A stretch of 64,000 bases of DNA from Sophora flavescens (Eukaryota > Streptophyta > Magnoliopsida > Fabales > Fabaceae): NCBI GenBank assembly GCA_030762895.1, contig CM061068.1, positions 43,696,783-43,760,782 of the forward strand, read 5' to 3'. Positions within the stretch are counted from its first letter, which is position 1, and each line of letters starts with the position of its first letter. A model generated the notes under the pieces. That model had not been told where the DNA came from. It was given only the letters and a program-made list of their open reading frames with translations, and ran no database searches. The translations under genes were made by a program, and so were the position numbers. Of the stretch, positions 21,106 to 32,676 are shown one piece after another.

Positions 21106-21373
21106 GTTTCTAAGAAACTTCTGTTTTTGGTAGCCTTTTAGATTGCTTGAATTGGAGTTTTGTTTTGTATGCCATTATATTCACTACTTTAGTAGTTTAT
21201 CCTTACTTTTACTTCAATTTTAGTTATTTTCTGATGGATCTGTGTCTCTCTGGCAGGAAATAGTTCTTTTCTGTTTATCCCACTCTTTTAGTTGTATATG
21301 GGGATTATCTCTGCCTTCATAAGTATTTGTCTGACTGACTCATTTCTATTTCTTGTTTCCGTAAATTTTGTAG

Positions 21374-21426
21374 ACTTTTTACAAAGTTGTTAGGAGCTGG
21401 GCATCAAAAAGGTTTATGGCCGGATG
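21374..21426 (+). pseudogene. LIKE-COV exon, FYKVVRSWASKRFMAG segment
   Basis: It encodes TFYKVVRSWASKRFMAG plus the first two bases of a Cys codon, followed by a GT donor. In the family this exon comes before the GLGF exon, but here it lies after it. It splices in phase to 28953. A 7-kb retrotransposon sits in the intron between them. Confidence 0.8.
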
Positions 21427-21876
21427 GTGCGCGATTCTTTCTTTCAAGTCAATATCTTGCTATTAAAGCCATGGATTATGCTATGCCATCATATATTCTT
21501 AAACAATAAACTAGTGCTCACATAACGGTTGCTATACATTGGAAAGCTTTTTCTTACTATCTCTTTTTGGATAGAAGATATGTTCCTACTAATATTCAAA
21601 GTGATACTCTTCATTTATTAGGAAATTCTAATTGAATGAAATCCGGGGGTTCTAGAATCTGTACCATTGCCCTCCCTAATCCAAATCACTTATTGAACCC
21701 ACTAACTATTTTATAGACCTTTATTACTATTCCCAAGATAATTACGACAAAATCATGGAATAAACTCATTGCTATCTTATCACTTGTTTTAAAAGGATAA
21801 TGTGTTGGAGAAATAGATAAACATGTAATATTCCATGTTAAGTACTTGCTGCATAGAATGCTTATTCTTGTCAATC

Positions 21877-22388
21877 CCAGTGGGAATCAAAGTCAGACGT
21901 AGTTCTAAGTTCATCCCTTGGCGGGGCGGTGATCTCGATCCCTTAATTTTGTATCGGACGAGTACTAGGGAGCAAGGATTGTCTGAGAGTCTCTTGGTCG
22001 ACGCTAGTTCCTCTAACACGCTCAAGAGAGAGTCCTTGGGATGCGGTGAAAAGTGAGTTTCTTATGAGGGGTACTCCTCCTTTTATAATAGGATTCCCCT
22101 ATCTCTTAGAGATCTGATTTATCTCTTAATATCTTTTAGAGATTTGATTTGTCTCTTGATATCTCTTTTGAGATATGATTTATCTCTTAATATCTCATTT
22201 GAGATATGATTCCTTAATTTAAGGGATATTATCTCTTTTAACCAGATAAGGTTATTTTAGATAATATCAGGATTTAATACCAATATCTTATTTCTTTAAT
22301 TAAGTGATCTTTGATTTATTATCTTTAATTTCCGGACTGGGCCGGGTACTTGAGCTTGGTGGCCGGGTTAATAACCTTGGCCAGTACA
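21877..22388 (+). repeat. Left LTR, 5'-truncated
   Basis: It begins at ATCCCAGTGGG, matching position 28296 of the right LTR, and ends GGCCAGTACA. The bases before 21877 do not match the right LTR. Confidence 0.8.
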
Positions 22389-24180
22389 CAAGCCCCCCAA
22401 GCTTTGAGCTGATTAGGCGTAGAAGCTTTCATGATGTTTTAGCCGAGCTCTGTATCTCGGCTCATACACAAGCCCCCCAAGCTTCGAGCTGAAGCTTTTT
22501 CGAAGGAGCCGAGGCTAGGAACTTGGTTTCACCTTTTGATCTTTCGTTTCGGCGAGGTGAGTGGCCGAGCTTCATACCTTATATATATGTTCACATCCTC
22601 CAACTCGGTGAGCATCTCGGGTGACCGAGCTTGACGCTTTCGAGGTACCGAGCCGAGGTGGGGATGGTTACTCGTATCCTGTTGAGGCTATACTTTCTCG
22701 GTTCTCGAGATGGAAAAGAGACGTTATTGTGTGTGACGCGTGACCTTCACGGCATCATTTCTAAGGCTTGCGCTGTAGTTGCGTGCTCAACGGTAAGTCA
22801 AGAACCGGAGCTCAACCGAGTGGTCGGGAGCCGGAGCTCAACTCATTAGGGAACCTGAGCTTCATGTTTCAGGTTGTCGAGCTTTTCATTTCGGTCAATT
22901 CTTAAGTTCAGCGGGCTCGGTGGGCGAGCCTAGTAATCATTTCCCTTTGATTGTTTGGGTTTGGAGATCTAGCTTCATTTCTCATCCAATATTTTAGTTT
23001 GGTGGGCTCAGTGGCCGAGTTTAACATCTCGATCAGTATATAAGCTCTCCAAGATTTGAGCTCGAGAATAAGCGAAAGAGTTTTATGAATGAAGTCGAGC
23101 TTGTCCTTGGTGTTGATAAGGTCTTGGATTTGCATAGATCCTCTTACTTGGTTAATATCTCTCGGGCAGCACTCGAGTTTAGTGGTTGAGGTTCACATCT
23201 CGGCCAGTAACATGCTCTGAACATAAGATACTTCAATCTTACCTTTGTTTAGAAGCTGGCAGCTGAGATTCGACTTAGCAGTGGTTCAGGTTTGAACCGA
23301 TCTTCTGAAGAGTCAAGTTCAAACTCGGTCATTAGGAATTTGCCTCGGTGCTTGTATTTCACCCTTTAACTTTTGATGCTTTCGAGATGCTTATCTTGAG
23401 AGTTTGAATTTGACTTGCCCTTTGCCGAATGTAGCTTGGTCTTTGAAGTTCTTGGGAGCTCTTGACATTTTCTTCGAGTAGCTCATAACCCTTTCATTTG
23501 GTGGATTTTGAAATACCCACTAACTTTGCAACTTGACCTCGAATTATTTTTCCCGATCTTGAAGGTGTGCCTCAGAATAAACTTTCCAATTTGTATGAGA
23601 AAATAGTTTTCATACAGGTTCTTCGAGTTGTAGGCTAAGGAATATCCTTTCTCTGTAATTTCCGAGAATATCCTTCCTTTATCCCTGTTAGCCCCCCAAG
23701 CTCCGAGTTTGAAATAAGCGAAAGAGCTTGAATGTCAACCCGCATGTCTTAACACGCCTTTTGGTGCCGAGGACTTTGGACTATGATTCGCGGAAGCATT
23801 GCTCGGAAATCTGTTTTTTGTAGAACCAATCCTTTCTTGGGTTATCGTCTTGCTTGGCCGAGCACTGCTCGGATTTTTGTGCGGAGGGAAACATTGCTCG
23901 ATTTCGACTTTTTCCAGTGCATAGTGCGAGGGAGCATAGCTCGACCTCGGCTTTCTGGTGAGAGGGGGCAATGCTCGACCTCGGCTTTCTGGGCTTCTGT
24001 CCTTCATTATTAGCTGGATGATTTTAACTCTGGCCCTATAGTGGGTTCTCTAGTTGTTAAGCCAGCATATGCTCGGCTTTTACTAGAATTGGTCCATGAT
24101 GCGAGTAGGAAAGCTGCGGTCGCTTACGCTCTTCTGAGTCTCCTCCATTACCTGTTTTTTGAGCCGCGAGCTTTCTAATA

Positions 24181-25046
24181 ATGAAAAGTATGAAGGCGGA
24201 AGCTGCCCGAACTTTGCGCACTGGGGATGAGCTTAAAAAAGCCATGGCAAAGTATGAAGAGCAAGCTCGGCTAATCGGGCAGTTGAAAGCCCAAAAGGTG
24301 GAGCTGAAAAAAGGCAATACTACCCCTATGACCGAGCTGGGAATGGAAAGAACCGACCGGCTCAACCTTCAGAGGGTCGTGGAAGGGCTTCAAGCCGCGA
24401 AGGAAGCCAGTCTTGAGTTGTGGAAGTTGCTGGAATCCGAGAATGGGGAGAATCGAGGCTCAGCTTCGATCCGGGCCGGAGCCGAGGCTTATCATGAGGG
24501 AGGATGTTAATGGCTTTTCCCGAGCCGTGAAGCGACTTCACATTTCAATCCGAATACTGACTTCTCCTGTGCTGACGTGGACAAGGATTTTACCCGAGAT
24601 GGAATCCTAGTTCCAATGTCCGAGCTAGAGGATGAGGAGGATGAGAATGCTCAGGCTCTGGCCAAGTGTGAGGAACAAGGCCGGGTCATCGGTCGGTTGA
24701 AGGCCCAGAAGGTGCAGCTGGAAGAAAGCCGAGCCACTCTTACGACCGAGCTAGAAGCGGAGAGACTTCAATCATGAGGGAACATGTTAACAGTTTCTCC
24801 CGAGTCGTGAAGCAACTCCAGCACTTCAACCCTACTGCCGACTTCTCCAGTGCCGATGTGGACAAGGATTTCAACCGAGACGGGATCCTTGTGGCATTGG
24901 CCGAGCTGGAGGATGATGATGAGGCTGCAACTCCTGGAGAAGAGGGCGAGGATCAATTGGTCGAGGAGGGACCCGAAGGTGAAGTGGGCCAAACTGGCCA
25001 GATTAATACCGTTCCTTCCGAGGCGGAGGAGAACCTAGATTCCTGA
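24181..25046 (+). pseudogene. Coiled-coil gag-associated ORF, internally duplicated
   Basis: Open segments at 24181-24510, 24577-24777 and 24774-25046 carry two copies of a module: EEQARLIGQLKAQKVEL, then EEQGRVIGRLKAQKVQL, each followed by a VNxFSRxVKxL segment; the second continues into FSSADVDKDF and an acidic tail. The layout (long coiled coil, then a QLQHFNP-type motif and an acidic end) resembles the extra ORF found in many plant gypsy-like elements, sometimes annotated as a putative gypsy-type transposon protein. A frame change between the copies breaks it. Confidence 0.55.
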
Positions 25047-25254
25047 AGTTGTATAAGCAGTTTAGAAATATCTTTGTTTTTGTAAGACTTTATGTACTTG
25101 GGGACTTGCCCCTAAAATTTCTTATTTTACTTGTGGATTTATTTATACTATGGTGAATTTTCTGATGTTTTATGGGTTGATCCTGATTGATCACTTATTA
25201 ACTTGATATATTTATATAGGCTCGGCACTTCGACCCTGATCAATCGAATGTGGC

Positions 25255-26305
25255 TCTTGCTTAGGATTCAAGCACCTTTAGAGGCTTTGGTTGACCTCTT
25301 CAGGGTTTAGTACCTGCTTAGGAGTCTCCTGCTTAGGAGTCAAGTACCTTTAGAGGCTTCGGTTGGCCTCTTCAGGGTTTAGCACCTTTAGGTGTTATCT
25401 CCTGCTTAGGAGTCAAGTGCCTGCTTAGGCTTTATCTCCTGCTTAGGAGTTAAGTAGTTTTTTCTCTTGCTTAGGAGTCAAGTGCCTGCTTAGGCTTTAT
25501 CTCCTGCTTAGGAGTCGAGTAGTTTTTTCTCTTACTTAGGAGTCAAGTGTAAGTAGTTTTTTCTCTTACTTAGGAGTCGAGTAGTTTTTTCTCTTACTTA
25601 GGAGTCAAGTGTAAGTAGTTTTTCCTCTTATTTAGGAGTCGAGTAGTTTTTTCTCTTACTTAGGAGTTAAGAGTCGAGTAGTTTTTCCTCTTACTTAGGA
25701 GTCAAGTGTAAGTAGTTTTTTCTCTTACTTAGGAGTCGAGTAGTTTTTCCTCTTACTTAGGAGTCAAGTGCCTGTTTAGGCTTTATCTCCTGCTTAGGAG
25801 TAAGTAGTTTTTTCTCTTACTTAGGAGTCAGGTGTAAGTAGTTTTTCCTCTTACTTAGGAGTCGAGTAGTTTTTCCTCTTACTTAGGAGTCAAGTGCCTG
25901 TTTAGGCTTTATCTCCTGCTTAGGAGTAAGTAGTTTTTTCTCTTACTTAGGAGTCAGGTGTAAGTAGTTTTTCCTCTTACTTAGGAGTCAGGTGTAAGTA
26001 GTTTTTCCTCTTACTTAGGAGTCGAGTAGTTTTTTCTCTTAGGAGTCAAGTGTGAGTAGTTTTTTCTCTTACTTAGGAGTCGAGTAGTTTTTCCTCTTAC
26101 TTAGGAGTCAAGTGTAAGTAGTTTTTTCTCTTACTTAGGAGTCGAGTAGTTTTTCCTCTTACTTAGGAGTCAAGTGCCTGTTTAGGCTTTATCTCCTGCT
26201 TAGGAGTAAGTAGTTTTTTCTCTTACTTAGGAGTCAGAGTAGTTTTTCCTCTTACTTAGGAGTCAAGTGTAAGTAGTTTTTCCTCTTACTTAGAAGTCGA
26301 GTAGT
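25255..26305 (+). repeat. Minisatellite, CTTACTTAGGAGTC units
   Basis: About 1 kb of tandem units of roughly 30 bp, alternating AGTAGTTTTTTCTCTTACTT and AGGAGTCAAGTGTA-type halves, with higher-order blocks that include GCCTGTTTAGGC. It lies downstream of the coiled-coil ORF, a position where retrotransposon 3' regions often carry such arrays. Confidence 0.9.
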
Positions 26306-26405
26306 GGTGTCTGAGTGCTGAAGCCGATGGAATTTTATTTTCCAAGGGAGAGCTTGATCTTTCGGGAGCCGGAGCTCAATCACTTTGTAGCCGCAAATCT
26401 TGTGA

Positions 26406-26780
26406 CTCTGGGAGTGGTATCAGCCGAGCATCACTTTGCTCAAATAAATAACTTGATATGATGCTACATAACACAACATTAAAGGCGTGGAGCAAAACAT
26501 ACCAAAACATATTAGTTTTACTAGATTTAAGGAATAATATCACCTGGGCATTTTGCGGCCTCTGATCTAGGCATTCCCTGAAGTTGCTATGGTCGAGCTC
26601 TGGGAGTGGTATCAGCCGAGCATCACTTTGCTCAAATAAATAAACGATATGATGCTACATAACACAACATTAAATGCGTGGAGCAAAACATATCACATCA
26701 TATTAGATTTAAACTAGATTTAAAGAACAATATCACCTGAGCATTTCGCGGCCTCTGATTTAGGCATTTCCTCAAGCCCA
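26406..26780 (+). repeat. 192-bp tandem duplication
   Basis: The unit from CTCTGGGAGTGGTATCAGCC at 26406 repeats from 26598 with a handful of differences. It covers GATGCTACATAACACAACAT and TTGCGGCCTCTGAT-type segments. Confidence 0.85.
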
Positions 26781-27086
26781 TATGGTTGAGCTCTCCTAGA
26801 CCGAGCTGTGCTGGCTGAGCTTTTGTAATATTCTACATGAGGTCCATGGGTCCATGGGTCCATGAAATAATAAATATAATCAGTAGGACCTATAAGCTGC
26901 AATATCAGTAACTTGATATAAGAACATTGAACAAGTTTTGATATATTAAATTGCATAGAATAACTCCCTATTGAAGACCAGCCTTGTTGCCATTTGCACC
27001 GTTGACCCTCGGCGACTCGGTCATCTTTTTGACAAAGTTTGTTGGCGAGGTTTGGAACCTACCAAACACTCCTTTAACTTCGGAAT

Positions 27087-27428
27087 CTAATTTTTCCTCA
27101 CAACAGCCGTGACATCACCAAGAGGACTTCTAGGGTACCAAGAAGGTAACACGCTACGCCTCGTTGAACTTCTTCGGGAAAAACTTCCCCTTCCCAATGG
27201 AGGCGTATTCTCGCTACCCGCAGCAGGCGGCGACCCGTGAAGAAAACGGCCACCACCGCGATCGATCTGGTTTCTCGGTGTTCCCGACCCAACGCGGTAT
27301 GAACCCGGCCCGGGAGTGGACTCGAATATTACCGGGTCTGAGTTGCCGTCAAAAATCGAAGCTCGGCGGCGTGCGAAGATAGCTGCCACGTCTACAGGTG
27401 TTACACAACGGTCTCTTCCCTCTGGCAT
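27087..27428 (-). pseudogene. POLYCHOME/UVI4-like gene fragment, captured
   Basis: The minus-strand frame begins MPEGRDRCVTPVDVAAIF and later has SGTPRNQIDRGGG and RRSVLPSWYPRSPLGDVTAV. These are the N-terminal and central conserved blocks of plant POLYCHOME/UVI4/GIG1 proteins, small plant-specific inhibitors of the anaphase-promoting complex that restrain endoreduplication. It ends after about 110 residues, right after the PSWYPRxPLxD block, so the C-terminal half is missing. It is antisense to the retrotransposon. There is no stop within the fragment, so capture was recent or the frame escaped mutation. Confidence 0.75.
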
Positions 27429-27586
27429 GGCTGAAGGGTGGTGTTAGGGTTTGCTCGGTGATGGTGCTGCTGGTTGTTGCAAATGAAGCATAAGAAGAGA
27501 GCTTTGGAAGAAGACCGAATTCATCCATGCCCTCCTTCTAGCACCAAGAGTGTGGAGTGGTTCATGGATCGTTTTTATCAACAAAA

Positions 27587-28108
27587 TCACTGGTCTTTTA
27601 ATACGTCTCTCAGTCTCAGAAAGTTTTCTTCTGCACTAGCAACTCCACGAACTTTGGAAATTAGATCTACTTGGATTGCAGCATCACTTGCAGATAAACC
27701 AAACCTCTCTTCACTGTTGTTCATCCAATCACATACCTCAAGGGCACGGTCATGTCTTTTGTGTTTCCTCACCTCTGTGACCACTTTACCAAGTTCCGAT
27801 TTTGTGGGGGTTTTTCCTTCATCCTCCCACTGATTCAACACCGTGGCAGATCCCAATTCTGGGTTTAGCATAAACGATACTCTCCTGAATAAGTTCTTCC
27901 ACGTGGCAACGGGTCTGTGTTCGGCGAAGGAATTTGAGACGGAGCACGTGACAGAGAGTCTCTGAAAACACAGGGTTTGTGTTTGTGGAAGAGGCGTGAG
28001 AGTGGGGAGTTTGGAAGGAAGTGGTGGAGAATAGGAGTGGGAGAGGGAGGATGCATGATGAAGGGAAACGTTTTGAGGGTTCGAATTCAGAGAGAATTGA
28101 AGGAGCAT
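27587..28108 (-). pseudogene. PPR protein N-terminal fragment, captured
   Basis: From Met at 28108 on the minus strand, a Ser/Pro/Leu-rich leader that looks like an organelle transit peptide is followed by WKNLFRRVSFMLNP, VLNQWEDEGKTPTKSELGKV, RALEVCDWMNNSEERFGLS and DLISKVRGVASAEE. These are the start of the P-class pentatricopeptide proteins related to Arabidopsis At1g02150. It stops near 27587, before the main PPR repeats. The open frame continues upstream (to 28198) into the LTR, an artefact of the junction. It is antisense to the retrotransposon. Confidence 0.8.
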
Positions 28109-28186
28109 CTTTCTGGAAAGTTTGACAGATGTCGATGGATGTGTGGCCCGGGGAAGGTTTGCCTCGGCCCCACGGTGGGTGCCAAA

Positions 28187-28807
28187 TGTTCCTGCCAAGA
28201 TCCGTTTCGTCGGAGTCTCGCTATAGAACGTTAAACCAAGGGGGTTGTTTTAGATTTTGGCTTGACAGAATTCAATGATTCCGGTCCTACGTATCCCAGT
28301 GGGAATCAAAGCCAGACGTAGTTCTAAGTTCATCCCTTGGCGGGGCGGTGATCTCGATCCCTTAATTTTGTATCGGACGAGTACTAGGGAGCAAGGACTG
28401 CCTGAGAGTCTCTTGGTCGACGCTAGTTCCTCTCACACGCTCAAGAGAGAGTCGTTGGGATGCAGTGAAAAGTGAGTTTCTTATGAGGGGTACTCCTCCT
28501 TTTATAATAGGATTCCCCTATCTCTTAGAGATCTGATTTATCTCTTAATATCTTTTAGAGATTTGATTTGTCTCTTGATATCTCTTTTGAGATATGATTT
28601 ATCTCTTAATATCTCATTTGAGATATGATTCCTTAATTTAAGGGATATTATCTCTTTTAACCAGATAAGGTTATTTTAGATAATATCAGGATTTAATACC
28701 AATATCTTATTTCTTTAATTAAGTGATCTTTGATTTATTATCTTTAATTTCCGGACTGGGCCGGGTACTTGAGCTCGGTGGCCGGGTTAATAACCTCGGC
28801 CAGTACA
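28187..28807 (+). repeat. Right LTR (621 bp)
   Basis: It starts TGTTCCTGCCAAGATCC and ends GGCCAGTACA. A TATA-like TTTTATAATAG lies at about 28499. Confidence 0.78.
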
Positions 28808-28952
28808 CTAAGGTTTCCAGAATTACATATCTGCCTCATGGTTGCCTGTATTTATTAGGACCAGTTGTTGCTTAGGCTTTCTCAAATTCATGAGGTTCTT
28901 TGTTTCTCTGTTATGATGAATTGGTGAAATTTTGCTGCTAGTTCTTTTGCAG

Positions 28953-29059
28953 TGTCATTCTCTTTCCAATTGCAATCACCTATATAACATGGTGGTTCAT
29001 TCATTTCGTCGATGGATTTTTCTCCCCAATCTATGCTCAACTTGGAATTGATGTTTTTG
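28953..29059 (+). pseudogene. LIKE-COV exon, VILFPIAITY...GIDVFG segment
   Basis: After TTTTGCAG, the exon encodes CVILFPIAITYITWWFIHF and VDGFFSPIYAQLGIDVFG, the first membrane span and following loop of the family. It ends in phase 1 before GTTAGT. The natural next exon (GLGF) is absent downstream; the next acceptor, at 29238, leads into unrelated coding sequence in the same phase. Confidence 0.85.
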
Positions 29060-29237
29060 GTTAGTGCTTCTAATTTATGGTAGTTCCCAATTTTCCTGTA
29101 CTCAAGTAAAGATCGTGCATTATAAAAGTCTGGATCTCAGCAAATCTATGTATTTTTTGCATGTCTATGATCAACAACCTAGTTTGTCTATTTTTATATC
29201 CATACTATTCATTTTATATATGTTTTTTCTATTTCAG

Positions 29238-30411
29238 ACACCACCTCGATGCCAAAGAATCAAAAAATTAATATTTCCAAGGAGCAGAAAAAGAATCAGA
29301 TGAAGAAGCAAAGACATGTTGCTGAGCCTGAAGCAGCTACACCAGTTGTAAGTCTACTTTTATTGTCATATTATGTCTCTAGGCAATGTAGCAGTGTAGT
29401 GTATTAGAAAATACTCAAAATAGAGTTTGGACTTTGGATTATGTAATCTATGAATGAAGCAAGGCCTTCAATCTGAGTTTTGCTTTACTATTTTTCTACA
29501 CAGGCTGAACAATTTGGAGAAGGAGAAGGAGAAGAAGTAAAGATTATCGATATTTCTTGTGAAGATGATTGCACCGAGATTAGAATCATTACTACAATAG
29601 CAGATGATCTCGCAATGGAGCATGAAGTAAATGCTTCTGCAAATAATACTGGAGGTAAATTTCTCAAGTTAATACTAGTGCCACATATTTAAGTTAGATG
29701 ATGGATAGCATCACCTATATCATTACACTGATTAAATCAGTAACTTCTTTATAATTCATGACATAATGGTATTTTTTATTCAACTTATTTCTCCCTTTTT
29801 GATACATCACAGAAGATTGTAAGCAGAGCAAGAGATGTTCAGGTGATGATATTTTGATGCTAAAGTCTGAACATGAAATTGCTACTATCCCTGCTAAGGA
29901 AGCTCATGACAGCATCAATTGCTGTGAAACCGATCACAAGCCTGACAAAGAGGGGTCTGAGCTGAAATATTTGCTTTTAACTAATCAATCATTTATTAGC
30001 AATGCAGAGGAGCTCCTCAATCTTGATTTGGATTATCCTAAGATCCTACCCAAAAATGAAACCAATCAAAAAGCCAATGTCAGACTCTACTTGGATTGCG
30101 CAAATGAGCTGACCGAGCGCAAAAGCCTTCAAGAGTCACAAGTAGTTCGCCCTTTATTGCTAACTTATGATGCAGGGAATTCAAGATTACACATCTCTTT
30201 AGGCAAGTTGGTTGAAGAAATCTATAATGCCATTAAGAATCTGACATGTTACAGCGAAAAATCTGGGAAGAAACTTGGTTCATCAGATAGTATCTATGCA
30301 ATGACAGAGAGAGATATGAAGTGCAATGGACTGATAAATGGAATATGGAACTGGGGTTGGAGGCATGGATTTTCTGCAGATGAAGCTGAGCAAGTTGTCA
30401 ATGAAGTATAG
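29238..30411 (+). pseudogene. 3' exons of a DUF4378-like gene, possibly fused to LCV exons
   Basis: Three exons with good borders (29238-29347, 29504-29654, 29813-30411, stop TAG) give about 285 residues. The first carries MPKNQKINISKEQKKNQ, the second is acidic, and the last contains VRLYLDCANELTERKSL and WNWGWRHGFSADEAEQVV. This recalls the C-terminal DUF4378 domain of plant TRM/LONGIFOLIA-type proteins (a DxxNE-like motif and a tryptophan-rich tail), but I am only moderately sure. Phase 1 at 29238 matches the LCV exon end at 29059, so a chimeric transcript is possible. An internal ATG (29249) could also start a shorter protein. Confidence 0.5.
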
Positions 30412-31050
30412 AATCTAGTTTTTAGTGAATTAATTGAGGAGGTTATTGTAAATTTATGATTACATCTTTTGAGACATGGATGTAAAGTATTTAGATATCA
30501 GCATCTTCACATTGTAGATAGGGTCTGATTAAATGGATACAAGATAGAAGAGTTGAACCGTTGACTGCATAATTTTGCTATGAAAAGTCAAATATAAAGA
30601 CGGAAATAATAGGTTTATCAAAGTATACGTATTCAAAAAATCATGTCAGATCACCTCTAATTAAATGGTAAATATAAGGTACCGAATGTTTATATTTTGT
30701 GTATCCAATTAATATCACCTAACGGCGTTCCATTTTCCTGAAATGAATTATACATAAACATATCTATGATATACTGAAGAGGGGTTAAGTGTTTAATTTT
30801 GGGAAATGTTTTTTTATGTATTTATTTATACTTTACAGTTCACATCTCTCATGTTTCTTAGGTGACAAAATCAGAGTATAAATAAGTAAAAAAACGAGAA
30901 GAAACCAATTTTAATTAGTTAATAAAAATTGTATAAATATGAAGTCATGTATCAATAAATATATTTGAGTGATATTATTCTTTAATTTAGAAGATTAGGG
31001 TTAGGATGTCTTGCTCAGTAAAAAAAAAAGGATTAGGATTTTAAAAAAAT
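30412..31050. other. 3' flank of DUF4378-like exons
   Basis: No further coding sequence. 30674-30780 recurs in direct orientation at 51309-51402 with about 10 to 15 percent difference by eye (shared TTTATATTTTGTGTATCCAA and ATGAATTATACATAAACATA). Confidence 0.6.
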
Positions 31051-31276
31051 AATTTTTAAAAATCTGAAGTTAAATATGTTTTTGGTCCTTGCAAAATGAG
31101 AGAATTTTGATTTTGGTCCCTATAAAATTTTTTCTCTGTTTTTGGTCCTTGTAAAATATCAAATAACTATTTTTGGTCCCTATTATCATGTGACATACTT
31201 ATGTATCCAGCAGTGTCATATGATCATCCCAAGTGACACAATAATCGTATGTGGTGTCAAGTTAGCATATGAAATA
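31051..31276 (+). repeat. Left arm of long inverted repeat
   Basis: GAAGTTAAATATGTTTTTGG through TGTCAAGTTAGCATATGAAA is matched in inverted orientation at 50548-50783. TTTTTGGTCC runs of this kind recur at ends of DNA transposons in legume genomes. The pair flanks the Tat/Ogre-like element and may mark a host DNA transposon into which it inserted. Confidence 0.7.
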
Positions 31277-31409
31277 GTTTGTAGTTTGTTCATTATCTTC
31301 TTAATGAGTGTCTTAAATTTTTTTAGAAAATTAAACAAAATAATTTATCATTAAAAAATAAGCATACATAATTTTTCCTAATCTTTATGATGTCCATTAG
31401 CAGGGGTAT

Positions 31410-32628
31410 TGTAAACACCTAATTTTGTTCGAATATTTTTTTATTTTAATTAATATTTAAATAATAATAATAAACAAAAAAAGCAAAAAAAACTAAAAAT
31501 ATTTTTATTTCTGATCTATTACATCATCAAATATAATCCATTTTCGTTTTTTTCCAAATTATCTTTTGGATCCATTATCCAAGACCAGCTAACAAAAATT
31601 GTTTTTTTATTAATATGATTTATTATTAAAATAAAATAAAAAAAATAAAAAAGTAAAAAGAAATTGAAAAAATGGTCCGCTTCGACTTTGCTTTTTTAAA
31701 TATGGATCAGATTTTGCTTTATTGGTCCCTTTGTTTTCATATGCTTTGTTTCCAAAAATGATGGTACCACCCTACACCATTGTTGCACCTACAAGGTGGT
31801 GGAGCAAAGGCTCGTATGCTCCTCACAAAATATCGCAGCCTCTGCATTTTTTGTCTACACTTCATAACATACCAATAACAAATTTTGACACTATGTTGTT
31901 ACTACATAAACAGAAACATCTTACTGAAAAGGGGGCGTAAATGAAGAGGCATCAACACAAAGCCATCAGAGGGGGGCGTACGAAATATGGATCAGAATAG
32001 AGATTACTGAAAAATCTCTCCCCAGCTTAAATCATGAATCATCCACAGCCACACTCCATCTCCTCTTTCAACCTTCACAATCCCTTCTAACTCTTGGAAA
32101 CCAAGACTGTCCTCCTCAGAGAGCAAAAGAAAACTATCTTCATCACTCATTCACTTCTTCTCAATAACATCATCAAAATTCACAACACTGCACAAACACC
32201 TCCAAATCATCTGTCACAACCCATCATCATCATCCTAATCAAACTTACCTCTAAACATTTGCGAAAAAAAAAAAAGAACAGAACCTTCCTCCGCCAGTTC
32301 CGCCACGCTTTCCCGCCGTACTCCGCACGAACCACCACCGATGTGATCCCGTCGCCGATCGATCTCCTCAGCCGCTTTGTTCCCCTTGTGCTCAGACTGG
32401 TAATGATGGAAAGAAGCCAAAGGCTTGTCTGATGCTTTCTTTTCTTTTATTTGTTATGTAATATATAATTTTTTAAATTTTAATTTATTCTACTGGGCTT
32501 CTTATAGTTTGTGCTGTGTTTATTTTATTTCTGTTTTAGTTATTGATATGTGTTGACGGGTGGGCTTAGTGTATCCAGGGTTAGTAGATGAGTTTTTGGG
32601 TCAAGCTTTTAGTATGAGTGGTCTATGT

Positions 32629-32676
<48 letters not shown>

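Larger units (their letters stand above)
21877..28807 (+). mobile_element. Nonautonomous LTR retrotransposon with captured gene fragments
   Basis: Direct repeats at 21877-22388 and 28296-28807 differ at about eight positions by my count, so the element is young. The right LTR (28187-28807, TG...CA) follows a GGTGGGTGCCAAA tract of the kind that precedes many plant LTRs. The left LTR lacks its first 108 bp. The interior has recurrent CCCCCCAAGCTT-type segments, a coiled-coil ORF, a 1-kb minisatellite, a 192-bp duplication, and antisense fragments of two host genes. There is no protease, reverse transcriptase or integrase. It lies within the LCV intron 21427-28952. No target duplication is visible because the left edge is truncated. 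Confidence 0.75.

Noticed and set aside
25255..26305. Possible CRISPR-like array
   Set aside because: Units are contiguous with no unique spacers, the genome is eukaryotic, and the repeat is a minisatellite inside a retrotransposon.
27865..28234. Plus- and minus-strand short frames across the PPR fragment
   Set aside because: Only the minus-strand frame has PPR-family sequence; the others are shadows.
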